Part shown: positions 17,950 through 26,924 of the stretch, piece by piece
Layout: each line of letters begins with the position of its first letter
How positions within the stretch are numbered: position 1 is the first letter of the stretch
Origin: Acidobacteriota bacterium
Lineage (GTDB): Bacteria; Acidobacteriota; Terriglobia; UBA7540
NCBI GenBank assembly: GCA_021787735.1
Contig: JAJYLL010000045.1
Coordinates: forward strand, 1-36,592
DNA length: 36,592 nt
Reading direction: 5' to 3'
Translations under genes and position numbers: made by a program
Notes under the pieces: generated by a model
The model's input: the letters and a program-made list of their open reading frames with translations, nothing else
Told to the model about the DNA's origin: nothing
Databases searched by the model: none

Positions 17950-20295
17950 ATGGGTCTTATCGCGTGCCTTTCCAAACGGCAAAGAACGTTCCGCTTCTGG
18001 GTGGCGACCCCGGTTGTCCTGCTGCAGTTTGCCCTTTGTTTTGAGACTCTTGGGCAGTCCCTGCCGTCTGCCCCGCCGGGCCTTGCAGACCAGTCGGCGA
18101 TGGTCACAGTCCGTTCTGAATCCCAGGAAAAAAAAGGAGACGTCTATATCCTGCGAGGGGATGTCGTAGTGACCTACAAGGAAATGCAGGTTACTGCCGA
18201 CCAGGCTTCCTACAATCAGTCAACCAGCGAAGTGGTTGCCAAGGGGCACGTTACATATAACGATCCCACGGCGCATCTGGAAGCCGACGAACTTCACTAC
18301 AACGTCGCTACCGGAAAAGGCTGGTTCCTGAATGGTAAGGGTTACGTGCGCCCTCACATCAAGCGCCGTTTGGGCGTAATGCAGACCGGGAGCCCGTTTT
18401 ATGTACAGGCAAAGATCGTCGAAAGGCTGAACGCGCTCTCCTACAAAATCACCAAAGGCCGCGTGACAAGCTGCGCATGCGAGAACACCGGCTGGTCAAT
18501 CGGAACCAGCAGCGCAAGCGTAACCGTGGGCGACAAGGTGATTGCGCGCAACAATGTCTTCCGCTTTCTTCGCGTGCCGGTGTTTTATGCCCCGGTCCTT
18601 GTGGACTCCATTGCTCCGCGGCCCCGCCAGACCGGCTTCCTGCTTCCGACCATGGGCAACTCTTCACAAAAAGGGTTTACGTTTGGCGATGGCTTTTATT
18701 GGGCCATGAACCGCAGTGCGGACCTCACCTTGGGAGCGGTCAATTACAGCGTGCGCGGACTGGGAGGCAGCGCGGAGTTCCGAGCCCGGCCCAGCGCCGA
18801 CAGCAACTTTGACGTCAGCGCTTTTGGCGTTAACGATCAGGGACCAACCGGTTCGCCGCAGTTGGCTGAGCCGGGCGAGAGCATCAGGGCAACCGGCCAA
18901 GCTGATCATCTGTGGGGAGGTTTCCGGGGCGTGGTCGATGTGGATTACGCCAGTTCTCTTGCATTTCGTGAAACGTTCTCCAATAACTTTACTCAGGCTG
19001 TTACTTCTGAGGCGCGGCAGATGGGCTTCCTGACCAAGAATTTCAGCGCCTACAGCGCCAATTTTTATATTTCGCGCTATCAGGATTTCCTTTCAACCGC
19101 TGGCGGCTCGGCCAATTCCATCACCATCCGTCACACGCCCAGTTTTTCTTTGGAGGGCATGGATAAGCAACTGGGCCACACGCCTTTGTTTTTTTCCTTC
19201 GACACTTCCGCGGGAGCGGTCTCCCGTTCTCAGCCTGATTTTGTGACCCCGAATTTTTCCGAGCGGTTCAATGTTCATCCCGAATTGACTCTGCGGATGA
19301 AATCTTTGCTCCATTTCCACGTAACGCCGTCCGGGGGCTTCTGGCTCACACGTTATGGAACCAGTTTGAAGCCAGACCGCAGCGCGCTCGACCGTTTTAT
19401 GGGTGACTTCTCCCTGGACGTTCGCCCTCCGGCGCTGGAAAAGGTTTTTGCGCACCCGGTTGGCGGCTATCTGGTTAAACATGTGATTGAGCCCGACATC
19501 CAGTATCACCTGGTCCGGGCCACCGATCCGCAGGACGTCATGGACGTGGTGCGCTTCGACAACCTTGATACGATGGCCGATACCAATGAGATTGAATACT
19601 CGCTGACCAATTCCCTGATGGTCCGGAAAGTCGTGGCTGACGGCCAGCCGGTTCCGCAGGCGCACGAATTGCTTTCCTTGCGGCTCTCGCAGATTTATTA
19701 TTTTGATCCGACGTTCGGCGGCGCGCTCCAGCCCGGGAAGGATGTCGTCTGGCAGCCCACCACGGCGCTGACAGGTTTTGCGTTTGCGCGCGGCAGGAAT
19801 CTCTCCCCGCTTGTCTCTGTGCTGAAACTGGCGCCGTCGTCGAACTATGACACCGAGTTGCGCGCTGATTTCAGCCCCGACGGCGGAGGCGTGCTGAATG
19901 CCGGCATCACTTCCAACCTGCACCGCGGGCTGATGGGCCTGTCGATGACGGATTTCTTTATCAGCAAAACGGCGGCTCAGTTGACGCCGGTACTGCCCAC
20001 AACTCCGCTTTCGCAGATTCCGTCGTACAACCTGCTGCGGACGGTGGCGACTTACGGGAACGTGGATCATAATGGTTTCAGCGGTGCTTTCGGCGTGGAC
20101 TACAACTTTGTCGAGGGGGTTGCTCACCAGTTGGTAAGCCAGGTGGGTTATCGTTTTTCCTGTTTTGCCGTAAATGTTGAGTACCGGAGGTTCTCGCTGG
20201 GTCCGCTCCGCCAGGAAAATGAATTTCGCGTCTCGGTGTCGTTGGCGAACGTCGGCACCTTCGGAAACCTGCGGGAGAACGAACGCTTGTATTGA
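17950..20295 (+). CDS. lptD: LPS-assembly outer-membrane protein LptD
   Basis: The ATG at 17950 starts a signal peptide (RFWVATPVVLLQFALCFE). The frame is open to 17719, but that part overlaps the divergent gene and has no family features. The 781-residue protein has an N-terminal OstA/LptA-like beta-jellyroll at about 45-150 (GDVYILRGDVVVTYKEMQVT, SEVVAKGHVTYNDP, LEADELHYN). A large beta-barrel domain follows, with alternating aromatic strands (for example TLGAVNYSVRGLGGSAEFRA) to the C-terminus. LptD with LptE inserts lipopolysaccharide into the outer leaflet. Its presence shows a Gram-negative envelope with LPS. Cys residues in the TSCACEN segment could be those used for disulphide-dependent maturation, but that is a guess. 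Confidence 0.9.
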   Translation: MGLIACLSKRQRTFRFWVATPVVLLQFALCFETLGQSLPSAPPGLADQSAMVTVRSESQEKKGDVYILRGDVVVTYKEMQVTADQASYNQSTSEVVAKGHVTYNDPTAHLEADELHYNVATGKGWFLNGKGYVRPHIKRRLGVMQTGSPFYVQAKIVERLNALSYKITKGRVTSCACENTGWSIGTSSASVTVGDKVIARNNVFRFLRVPVFYAPVLVDSIAPRPRQTGFLLPTMGNSSQKGFTFGDGFYWAMNRSADLTLGAVNYSVRGLGGSAEFRARPSADSNFDVSAFGVNDQGPTGSPQLAEPGESIRATGQADHLWGGFRGVVDVDYASSLAFRETFSNNFTQAVTSEARQMGFLTKNFSAYSANFYISRYQDFLSTAGGSANSITIRHTPSFSLEGMDKQLGHTPLFFSFDTSAGAVSRSQPDFVTPNFSERFNVHPELTLRMKSLLHFHVTPSGGFWLTRYGTSLKPDRSALDRFMGDFSLDVRPPALEKVFAHPVGGYLVKHVIEPDIQYHLVRATDPQDVMDVVRFDNLDTMADTNEIEYSLTNSLMVRKVVADGQPVPQAHELLSLRLSQIYYFDPTFGGALQPGKDVVWQPTTALTGFAFARGRNLSPLVSVLKLAPSSNYDTELRADFSPDGGGVLNAGITSNLHRGLMGLSMTDFFISKTAAQLTPVLPTTPLSQIPSYNLLRTVATYGNVDHNGFSGAFGVDYNFVEGVAHQLVSQVGYRFSCFAVNVEYRRFSLGPLRQENEFRVSVSLANVGTFGNLRENERLY

Positions 20296-20400
20296 CGATC
20301 CCTTGCCCCGACGCCAGAAGGTTCGTCCACAAAGCAAGCGTCGCTATCGGACGCCGGAACGTACTGGTTCGGCTACATATGAGGACGAAGGATAATTACA

Positions 20401-21375
20401 ATGGCATTCCCGATTCATCGGCCCCGGCGGTTGCGCCGGACAGAAGCTATTCGTGATCTGGTTCAGGAGACGCGGCTCTCTCCGCGATCGCTGGTTTATC
20501 CGCTTTTTGCCTGCCCGGGTTCAAACATCAAGGAAGAAATCCACTCCATGCCGGGAAACTACCGCTGGTCTGTGGATCTGCTGGTGGAGGAGTGCAAGAG
20601 CGTGCGGGACCTCGGCATCCGCGCGGTGATTCTTTTTGGAATTCCTGAGATTAAGGACGATGTCGGTTCGGGCGCCTATGATCCCAATGGCATCGTGCAG
20701 CGCGCCGTCAGAGCCGTTAAGAAGAGCATACCGGATTTGCTGGTGATCTGTGATACCTGCCTGGATGAATATACCAGCCATGGCCATTGCGGCCTGGTCA
20801 GGGACGGTGAGGTGGAGAATGACCCCACACTCGAGCTGCTGGCCAGGACCGCGCTGACCCAGGCGGAGGCCGGGGCGGACATGGTGGCGCCGTCGGACAT
20901 GATGGACGGGCGCGTAGGGCGCATTCGCGAAGAGCTGGATTCGCATAGCTTCAGCGACATTCCCATCATGGCTTATTCCGCCAAGTATGCTTCGGCGTTT
21001 TACGGACCGTTCCGCGAGGCGGCAGACTCCGCCCCTCAGTTCGGAGACCGGCGGTCCTACCAGATGGACCCGGCCAACCAGCGCGAGGCCTTGCGCGAAA
21101 TCGCGCTCGACATTGAAGAGGGTGCGGACATCATCATGGTGAAGCCCGCGCTGGCTTATCTGGACATCGTCGTCCTGGCACGACAGGCGTTCGACGTTCC
21201 GCTCGCGGCCTATCAGGTGAGCGGGGAATTTTCCGTGATTGAGGCTGCCGCCCGCGCCGGCTGGATTGACAGACAACGAACGGTGCTGGAAACGCTGATT
21301 TCCATTCGAAGGGCCGGAGCTGAAATCATCCTGACTTACTTTGCCAAGGAAGTTGCGGAGTGGCTGAAATGCTGA
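20401..21375 (+). CDS. hemB: Delta-aminolevulinic acid dehydratase (porphobilinogen synthase)
   Basis: The 324-residue protein condenses two 5-aminolevulinate molecules to porphobilinogen in haem synthesis. The two active-site lysines are in [14 protein letters not shown] (Lys195) and [10 protein letters not shown] (Lys248). The metal site reads [14 protein letters not shown] (118-131). The usual zinc form is DxCxC...GHCG and the usual magnesium form DxALD...GHDG, so this is a hybrid keeping Cys120 and Cys130 but with Asp122 in place of the middle Cys. AAGGA lies 8 bases before the ATG. Haem supply fits the many c-type cytochromes encoded at the start of the window. It lies in a plus-strand run between lptD and dacB. 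Confidence 0.95.
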   Translation: MAFPIHRPRRLRRTEAIRDLVQETRLSPRSLVYPLFACPGSNIKEEIHSMPGNYRWSVDLLVEECKSVRDLGIRAVILFGIPEIKDDVGSGAYDPNGIVQRAVRAVKKSIPDLLVICDTCLDEYTSHGHCGLVRDGEVENDPTLELLARTALTQAEAGADMVAPSDMMDGRVGRIREELDSHSFSDIPIMAYSAKYASAFYGPFREAADSAPQFGDRRSYQMDPANQREALREIALDIEEGADIIMVKPALAYLDIVVLARQAFDVPLAAYQVSGEFSVIEAAARAGWIDRQRTVLETLISIRRAGAEIILTYFAKEVAEWLKC

Positions 21376-21421
21376 GTGGGTCTTGCCGCCGGGACATTCC
21401 GTTCTTCAGGGGTTGCTACTG

Positions 21422-23059
21422 ATGGCACGCATGCGGCTTCTTCCCGCTTTGTGTTTCCCGCCTGCCTTGCAGGTCCGTTGGTCTAAACGGCTGCTGAGGT
21501 CGAGTGCCTTTTCGCTGATCGTCGCCTGCGCTGTAGTGTTTGCTCCCGCCGTGCAGGCCGCGAAAAAGTCCCAATCTCTTGCGCGTCAGATTGATGCCAC
21601 CCTGCGCGCCTCGCCTGCCGGGCGGGGGTTCTGGGGAATCGAAGTCGTGCGGCTTTCCGACGGCGAGGTCCTTTACGCTCGCAATGCCCAGCGCCTTTTC
21701 CAGCCCGCTTCCAACATGAAGATGTTTACGATCTCAGCGGCTTTGAGCACGCTGGGGCCGGATTACACCTTTCGCACGACGGTCGAAAGTTCAGCGGCGC
21801 CGGATTCCGCCGGGCGCGTGCCGGACCTTGTTCTGGTAGGCCGCGGCGATCCCAACCTCGGCAGCCGCGTCTTGCCCTATCAATACAATTCGAAGCCCCG
21901 GATGCCTGCCGACCTGGATTTTGAACAGCTCGCCGACCAGCTTGTCTCAAAAGGTGTCCGTGAGGTCACCGGCAACCTTTATGCCGACGACACCTGGTAC
22001 GTCTACCAGCCATACGGCACCGATTGGGCCGTTGACGATCTCTATTGGGATTACGGCGCGCCGATCACGGCGCTCGCCTTCAATGACAACTCCCTGACGC
22101 TGCAAATCCAACCGGCGGCGTTCGCTGGCCCCAAGGCGCAAATCCTGATCAGCCCGGGCGACGGCTACTACAACGTTGTCGATGACGTCAAAACAACGGC
22201 CGCAGGCACTCCGACAAAGGTTGAGATCAATCGGTTTCCGGGGTCGAAAGAACTTGACCTGTGGGGCCAGATTCCAATTGGCTCTGATGGAGTGAAAGAA
22301 GGTATCTCCATCCAGAACCCGCCACTGTTTATCGGTGAGATGTTCCGCAAGCTGCTGGAGCAGCGCGGGGTGAAGGTGGATGGCAAAGTGGTCGTGCGGG
22401 AAGTCACCCCTGCCGAAGCCGCCAGTCAGGCCGAGCCGCAAAAACCGCCGCAGCGTGTTGTCCTGGCTGAGCATGATTCGTTGCCACTGAGTCAGGATGT
22501 GAAGGTCACGCTGAAGGTTAGCCAGAACCTGCACGCAGAGATGTTGTTGCGCACGATGTCGCGCGTCTTGGACAACAAAGGGAGTCTTGATGACGGTCTC
22601 GGAATTCTCAACAATTTCACCAGCAAGCTTGGGATATCGCCGCAAGAAGTCCAGTTTGCCGGGGGCTCCGGCCTGTCGCGTGCAACTCTGGTTTCGCCCG
22701 ACGCGCTGATGACATTGCTGAAGTTTGATGCGCGGCAACCATGGTTCCAGGCATTTTATGACGCGCTGCCGGTGGGCGGTGTTGATGGCACGCTGGCGGA
22801 CCGCTTTCATGGCACCCCGCTGCAGGGCCGCATTCATGCCAAGACCGGATCACTCGAAAACGTGAATGCCCTTTCCGGTTATATGAATTTGCCCGGCCAA
22901 CGGCGCCTGGCGTTTGTGATCATCGCAAACCACCAGCCTCTCAGTGGGGCGGAGACAATCAAAGTGATTGACCAGATTGCTCTGCAGATTTACCGGCAGT
23001 TTGTGAACAGCCCGTCGCGCCGTGGTGATTCTGCCTGGGCGCCGAGCCGGGCGAGGTGA
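21422..23059 (+). CDS. dacB: D-alanyl-D-alanine carboxypeptidase/endopeptidase, PBP4 (peptidase S13)
   Basis: The ATG at 21422 has AGGGG 9 bases upstream and gives 545 residues. A TTG at 21383 is in frame but less likely. A membrane or signal segment lies at about 27-45 (SSAFSLIVACAVVFAPAVQA). The three penicillin-binding motifs are present: SNMK (Ser97, Lys100), SQN (367-369) and KTG (474-476). A large insert between the first and second motifs (about 110-360) is the PBP4-specific domain. The enzyme trims or cleaves peptidoglycan cross-bridges in the periplasm. It starts 46 bases after hemB and ends 21 bases before the LOG-family gene, suggesting one transcript. Confidence 0.93.
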   Translation: MARMRLLPALCFPPALQVRWSKRLLRSSAFSLIVACAVVFAPAVQAAKKSQSLARQIDATLRASPAGRGFWGIEVVRLSDGEVLYARNAQRLFQPASNMKMFTISAALSTLGPDYTFRTTVESSAAPDSAGRVPDLVLVGRGDPNLGSRVLPYQYNSKPRMPADLDFEQLADQLVSKGVREVTGNLYADDTWYVYQPYGTDWAVDDLYWDYGAPITALAFNDNSLTLQIQPAAFAGPKAQILISPGDGYYNVVDDVKTTAAGTPTKVEINRFPGSKELDLWGQIPIGSDGVKEGISIQNPPLFIGEMFRKLLEQRGVKVDGKVVVREVTPAEAASQAEPQKPPQRVVLAEHDSLPLSQDVKVTLKVSQNLHAEMLLRTMSRVLDNKGSLDDGLGILNNFTSKLGISPQEVQFAGGSGLSRATLVSPDALMTLLKFDARQPWFQAFYDALPVGGVDGTLADRFHGTPLQGRIHAKTGSLENVNALSGYMNLPGQRRLAFVIIANHQPLSGAETIKVIDQIALQIYRQFVNSPSRRGDSAWAPSRAR

Positions 23060-23080
23060 GAGACCATCGGGGTTACACTC

Positions 23081-23638
23081 ATGAAGACGGTCACAATTTT
23101 CGGCAGTTCGATTCCCGGTGAGGGCACCGAGGCTTACCAGGAAGCTCAACAACTGGGCCAGTTGCTTGCGGAGGCGGGCTTTGCCGTCTGCAACGGCGGT
23201 TACGGCGGCCTGATGGAAGCCTCGGCTCGCGGCGCCAGAGAATCCGGCGGCCATACGGTGGGCGTCACGTGCGATGTGTGGCCGGCTGCTGCCAACCGCT
23301 GGATTCTGGAAGAAGTGCGGACTTCGACGTTCATGCAGCGCCTGCTGACTTTGGTTGAGCGCGGTGATTCTTACATTGCCTTGCCGGGCGGCACGGGCAC
23401 ACTGGCGGAGCTGGCGCTCGTGTGGGAGATGATGAACAAATCGTCCTTGTCGCAGGCTATCGGCGGGCGTAAACCGCTCGTGGCGATGGCCCCTTATTGG
23501 CAGCCGGTCATCCAATGTCTGGAGCAGGAAGTGCATCTTGCCCGGCGCTCAAACAAAGTCAGGAATCCTGCCATGGATATCGTGACGATGGTTCATACTA
23601 TTGATGAGGCTGTTGCGCAGGTGATGAAAGAAATGTAA
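23081..23638 (+). CDS. LOG-family Rossmann-fold protein (nucleoside 5'-monophosphate phosphoribohydrolase-like)
   Basis: The 185-residue protein has the family signature PGGTGTLAE at 102-110 followed by ALVWEMM. It also has the N-terminal GSS and the CNGGYGGLMEA loop. LOG proteins hydrolyse cytokinin ribotides or, in bacteria, purine nucleotides such as AMP (as in PpnN-like enzymes). The substrate here is unknown. The ribosome site is weak (GGGG 9 bases before the ATG), in keeping with coupling to dacB just upstream. Bacterial members often carry the TIGR00730 description. Confidence 0.88.
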   Translation: MKTVTIFGSSIPGEGTEAYQEAQQLGQLLAEAGFAVCNGGYGGLMEASARGARESGGHTVGVTCDVWPAAANRWILEEVRTSTFMQRLLTLVERGDSYIALPGGTGTLAELALVWEMMNKSSLSQAIGGRKPLVAMAPYWQPVIQCLEQEVHLARRSNKVRNPAMDIVTMVHTIDEAVAQVMKEM

Positions 23639-23676
23639 GGGTCTTTTTTGATAAGTACCCGTTGCGGCCTCCTGGA

Positions 23677-26094
23677 ATGAACGATCTCAATTCTTCCCCG
23701 ACCATCTCTGATCGCTACTCCTGCCGCGTTCTCGAGTTTGAAGCGGTCAAGGACCTTCTGCGCCAATTTCTCTCAGGACCCATCAGCCACAATTTGGTTG
23801 CGGCGCTTGCTCCGCACGATGACCCGGGCGCCATCAGGGCGGCGCTCGAGCGAGTCAGCGAGGCCATGCAATATCTTCGCGAAAGCTCACGCCCTTCGAT
23901 GGGCGGACTGGAAAATCCAGCGCCCATTCTTGACCGAATACGCGTGGAGGGCGTCTCCTGCGCCGCGCGCGAAATCCTGACCGTTCTGGCAGTGATGCGC
24001 AAAGGCCAGGAGCTGCGCAAGAATTTTGACCGGGCATCCTTTCCACACCTTGCTGATCTTGCAGGCGTACTGCCGGATTTCCGTTCGCTGCTGTCGGAAA
24101 TCGACGGCAAGATTCAACCGAACAGCGAACTCGATTCTTCCGCCAGCGCGGAGCTGGGCCGCATTCGACGGTCTATTGATCGCCTTCACCACGAAATCCA
24201 GCAGAGGCTTGAAACCCTGATGCGCCGGCTCAGCCGCGACAAGGTGCTGCAGGATGCCGTGGTGATGCTTCGCAACGAGCGGCTGGTGATTCCCATTCGC
24301 GCTGAGGAAAAGCGGCACGTGCCCGGTGTGATCCACGGCGCCAGTTCGTCAGGAGCGACGGTCTTTCTTGAGCCCATGGAGACGGTGCCGCTGAACAACG
24401 AACTGGTTGAACTCGAGGACCGAGAGTATGCGGAAACGCAGCGAATTCTGGGCGAATATACGGAAAAGCTCCGGCTGCGCCTGCCGGACCTGCTGACTGC
24501 GGCATCGATTCTGGCCGAAGTGGATTTGGTGTTTGCCAAGGCGGGCTTTGCGGCTGCATATGATTGCTGCATCCCGCAGATCGCCGACGGGCAGGGAATG
24601 GTGCTCCGCGAGATTCGCCATCCCCTACTTGAGAAATCACTTCGCAAATCCGGTCGGAAATCCATGCCGCTCGAAATCGCGCTGCAGGAACCGAAGAACA
24701 TGATGGTGATCAGCGGTCCCAATGCGGGCGGCAAAACGGTGACACTGAAAACCGTTGGGATTGCGGCCCTGATGACGCAAGCCGCGCTGCCCGTGGCCGC
24801 CGTTGAAGCGCAACTGCCGCTGTTCCACCGCGTGCTGGCGGACATTGGCGACCAGCAGTCCATTCAGGCCAACCTGAGCACCTATTCGGCGCACATCACC
24901 AGCATTCGAAACATGGTTGAAGTGGTTGGCCCAGGCGACCTGGTCCTGCTGGACGAGCTCGGTGCCAGCACCGAACCCGGCGAGGGCGCGGCGCTGGCGA
25001 TTGCGATTCTTGAACGCTTCAGGAAATCACGCGCCCTCACGTTTGTAACCACGCACCACGGAAGGCTGAAAGCTTACGGCAGCGAAACCTCCGAGGCCGA
25101 GAACGCGGCAATGGAGTTCGACGATGAAACGCTCGAGCCGACCTACCGTTTGCTGGTGGGCCTGCCCGGAAAGTCGAGCGCCGTGGATATCGCCGCGCGC
25201 CTGGGTTTGCCGGAGGATATTCTCGCGGAAGCGCGCGAGCTGATTGGAAGCGAGGAAGCCGAAGCTTCAGCGCTGCTCCAGTCACTGCACGAGCAGCGAG
25301 CGATGCTGGAATCGCAAATGGCAAACCTCAAGGCTGAAGAGAAAAAGTTGCTGCAACGGGCGGTGGAGCTTGAGACCAGGGCCGAGCAGGAGCGCTGCGC
25401 AAAGCTGAAGGAACTTGATGTGCGCCTGGAACAAACGCTGCGGACGATGGAAAAAAACTGGGACCAGGTTCTTGCGGACCTGCGCGCCCGGGCTGACAAG
25501 CCGCGCCTGCCCAAGGGCGTTGAACGCAAGGTCTTGTCCATGAAAGCGGAAGCACGTGAAGAATGGAACACGCAGGTGCTGAATGTTCTGGCCGAACCTG
25601 CGCCGGAGCGCGAGATCCACCCCGAAGCTCCGGTTGCCGTGGGCGATCAGGTTCGCGTGCCGAACATCTCCACGCCGGGCACTGTTACGGAAATCCTGGA
25701 TGACGACCATATCCAGGTGCAGGTGGGCAATCTCCGCCTGCGACTCGCGAGGGACGAAGCGCAAATTGTTGTGCGGAAGTCGCCGTCGGGGCAACCGCCC
25801 GTGGTCCACGGGCGTCTCGGCATGCGGGTTGAGGGCGCTCCGGAAGATGTACCGGACGAAATCAACGTGATCGGAAATACGGCCGAGGAAGCGCTCGAAC
25901 GCGTGGATGAATTCCTGGACCGCGCCTACACGGCCGGGCGCGCGCGCCTGCGAGTGATCCACGGCTTCGGGAAGGGAATCCTGCGCAGGAACCTGCACGA
26001 GATGTTCGCCTCGCATCCCCACGTGGAGAAGTTCTACCTGGCCACGCAGGGCGAAGGCGGCGGCGGCGCGACGATTGTCGAGCTGAGGAATTGA
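23677..26094 (+). CDS. mutS2: MutS2 family ATPase/endonuclease with C-terminal Smr domain
   Basis: The first ATG is at 23677, giving 805 residues. A TTG five codons earlier is possible. Like other MutS2 proteins it lacks the N-terminal mismatch-recognition domain of MutS. Core helices come first, then Walker A GPNAGGKT (347-354) and Walker B LVLLDELGAST with DE at 426-427. A HHGRLKAYG segment, a long Glu/Lys-rich coiled coil (about 510-630), a beta-rich KOW-like piece (VAVGDQVRVPN) and an Smr domain (about 730-805) with HGFGKGILR follow. The usual LDLRG motif that opens the Smr domain reads INVIG here. MutS2 suppresses homologous recombination, and in Bacillus it also acts on stalled ribosomes. 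The thioredoxin-like gene follows 140 bases downstream. Confidence 0.95.
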   Translation: MNDLNSSPTISDRYSCRVLEFEAVKDLLRQFLSGPISHNLVAALAPHDDPGAIRAALERVSEAMQYLRESSRPSMGGLENPAPILDRIRVEGVSCAAREILTVLAVMRKGQELRKNFDRASFPHLADLAGVLPDFRSLLSEIDGKIQPNSELDSSASAELGRIRRSIDRLHHEIQQRLETLMRRLSRDKVLQDAVVMLRNERLVIPIRAEEKRHVPGVIHGASSSGATVFLEPMETVPLNNELVELEDREYAETQRILGEYTEKLRLRLPDLLTAASILAEVDLVFAKAGFAAAYDCCIPQIADGQGMVLREIRHPLLEKSLRKSGRKSMPLEIALQEPKNMMVISGPNAGGKTVTLKTVGIAALMTQAALPVAAVEAQLPLFHRVLADIGDQQSIQANLSTYSAHITSIRNMVEVVGPGDLVLLDELGASTEPGEGAALAIAILERFRKSRALTFVTTHHGRLKAYGSETSEAENAAMEFDDETLEPTYRLLVGLPGKSSAVDIAARLGLPEDILAEARELIGSEEAEASALLQSLHEQRAMLESQMANLKAEEKKLLQRAVELETRAEQERCAKLKELDVRLEQTLRTMEKNWDQVLADLRARADKPRLPKGVERKVLSMKAEAREEWNTQVLNVLAEPAPEREIHPEAPVAVGDQVRVPNISTPGTVTEILDDDHIQVQVGNLRLRLARDEAQIVVRKSPSGQPPVVHGRLGMRVEGAPEDVPDEINVIGNTAEEALERVDEFLDRAYTAGRARLRVIHGFGKGILRRNLHEMFASHPHVEKFYLATQGEGGGGATIVELRN

Positions 26095-26234
26095 TGAACT
26101 TTGCTGAATCGTTCGTTCCCACTGCCGCATCGTATAAGCGACGGTACACGCCCTGGCCTCGCTTTATGATCGCCGACCTTCTCGTCAAGCGGAACGGCGG
26201 CCTGCGTCATCGAAAATGCAGGGAAGGAGTTTAA

Positions 26235-26900
26235 ATGGGATTACTGCGTGACGAAGATGCCGTTGAAATACGCCGCCGGCTGAGCGCGATGACGGCGCCG
26301 GTCAAGCTGGTGCATTTTACCCAGGAGCTGAACCTGGAGTACGGCGAGGAAACACGCCAGGTGATCGAGGAGCTTGCTGCGCTGTCGGACAAGCTTTCGC
26401 TTGAAGTCTACGACTTTATTCTCGACAAAGAGAAAGTGGCCGAGTACGGGGTGGATAAGGCCCCTGCCACGGTGATCCGCAACGACAAGGATTACGGCAT
26501 CCGCTACTACGGCATGCCCGCCGGGTATGAATTTGCTACCGTGCTGGATGCGATCCTCGATGTTTCAAGAGGCGAGTCGGGCCTTGGCGCGGAGAGTAAA
26601 GAAAAACTTGCCCAACTGGACCAGCCGATTCACCTTGAAGTCTTTGTGACGCCCACTTGACCACACTGTCCTCGGGCGGTCCGCCTGGCCCACCAGTTTG
26701 CAATGGAAAGTGAACTCGTCACGGCCGATTGCATTGAAGCCACCGAATTCCCTGATCTCGTCAATCAGTATCGCGTTCACGCCGTGCCCAAGACGGTGAT
26801 CAATTCCGAGCAGTCGCTGGAAGGCTCGCTGCCCGAAGGCCATTTTCTGGATACAATTATGCAGGCCGTGCAGCCTTCGGATGAGGACACCAAAGCCTGA
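26235..26900 (+). CDS. Selenocysteine-containing protein disulfide oxidoreductase (glutaredoxin-like, UxxC), TGA read as Sec
   Basis: GGAAGGAG lies 7 bases before the ATG at 26235. The frame runs to a TGA at 26658-26660, then continues open in the same frame to a TGA stop at 26898-26900. Read through, the product has 221 residues and two thioredoxin folds, as in archaeal-type PDO proteins (TIGR02187-like). Domain 1 (about 20-115) starts PVKLVHFTQELN. It has a cis-Pro loop (KAPATVI) but no CxxC. Domain 2 (about 128-215) starts IHLEVFVTPT, then U142-P-H-C145-P-RAVRLAHQFA, and has its own cis-Pro loop (HAVPKTVIN). The first TGA replaces exactly the N-terminal redox Cys of the CPxC motif. The downstream half keeps full family character, so decay is unlikely. 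A hairpin after the TGA suits a bacterial SECIS. The probable role is thiol/disulfide or peroxide-linked redox chemistry in the cytosol. No sel genes lie in the window. Confidence 0.85.
26658..26696 (+). promoter_or_regulatory. Candidate bacterial SECIS element
   Basis: Immediately after the in-frame TGA, CGGGC (26673-26677), loop GGTCC (26678-26682) and GCCTG (26683-26687) form a 5-bp stem with one G-U pair. CTG (26666-26668) and CAG (26694-26696) may extend it across an internal loop. The loop has the GGUC typical of the E. coli fdhF SECIS, and it starts 18 bases after the TGA, close to the E. coli spacing. A competing hairpin, CTGG-CCCA-CCAG (26685-26696), is possible. Confidence 0.6.
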
Positions 26901-26924
26901 CAGGCTTCTGTGATGAGGCATGCG

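Noticed and set aside
26703-26900. Separate small gene starting at the ATG at 26703
   Set aside because: It is the in-frame continuation of the thioredoxin-fold protein. It has no ribosome site and would lack the active-site loop.
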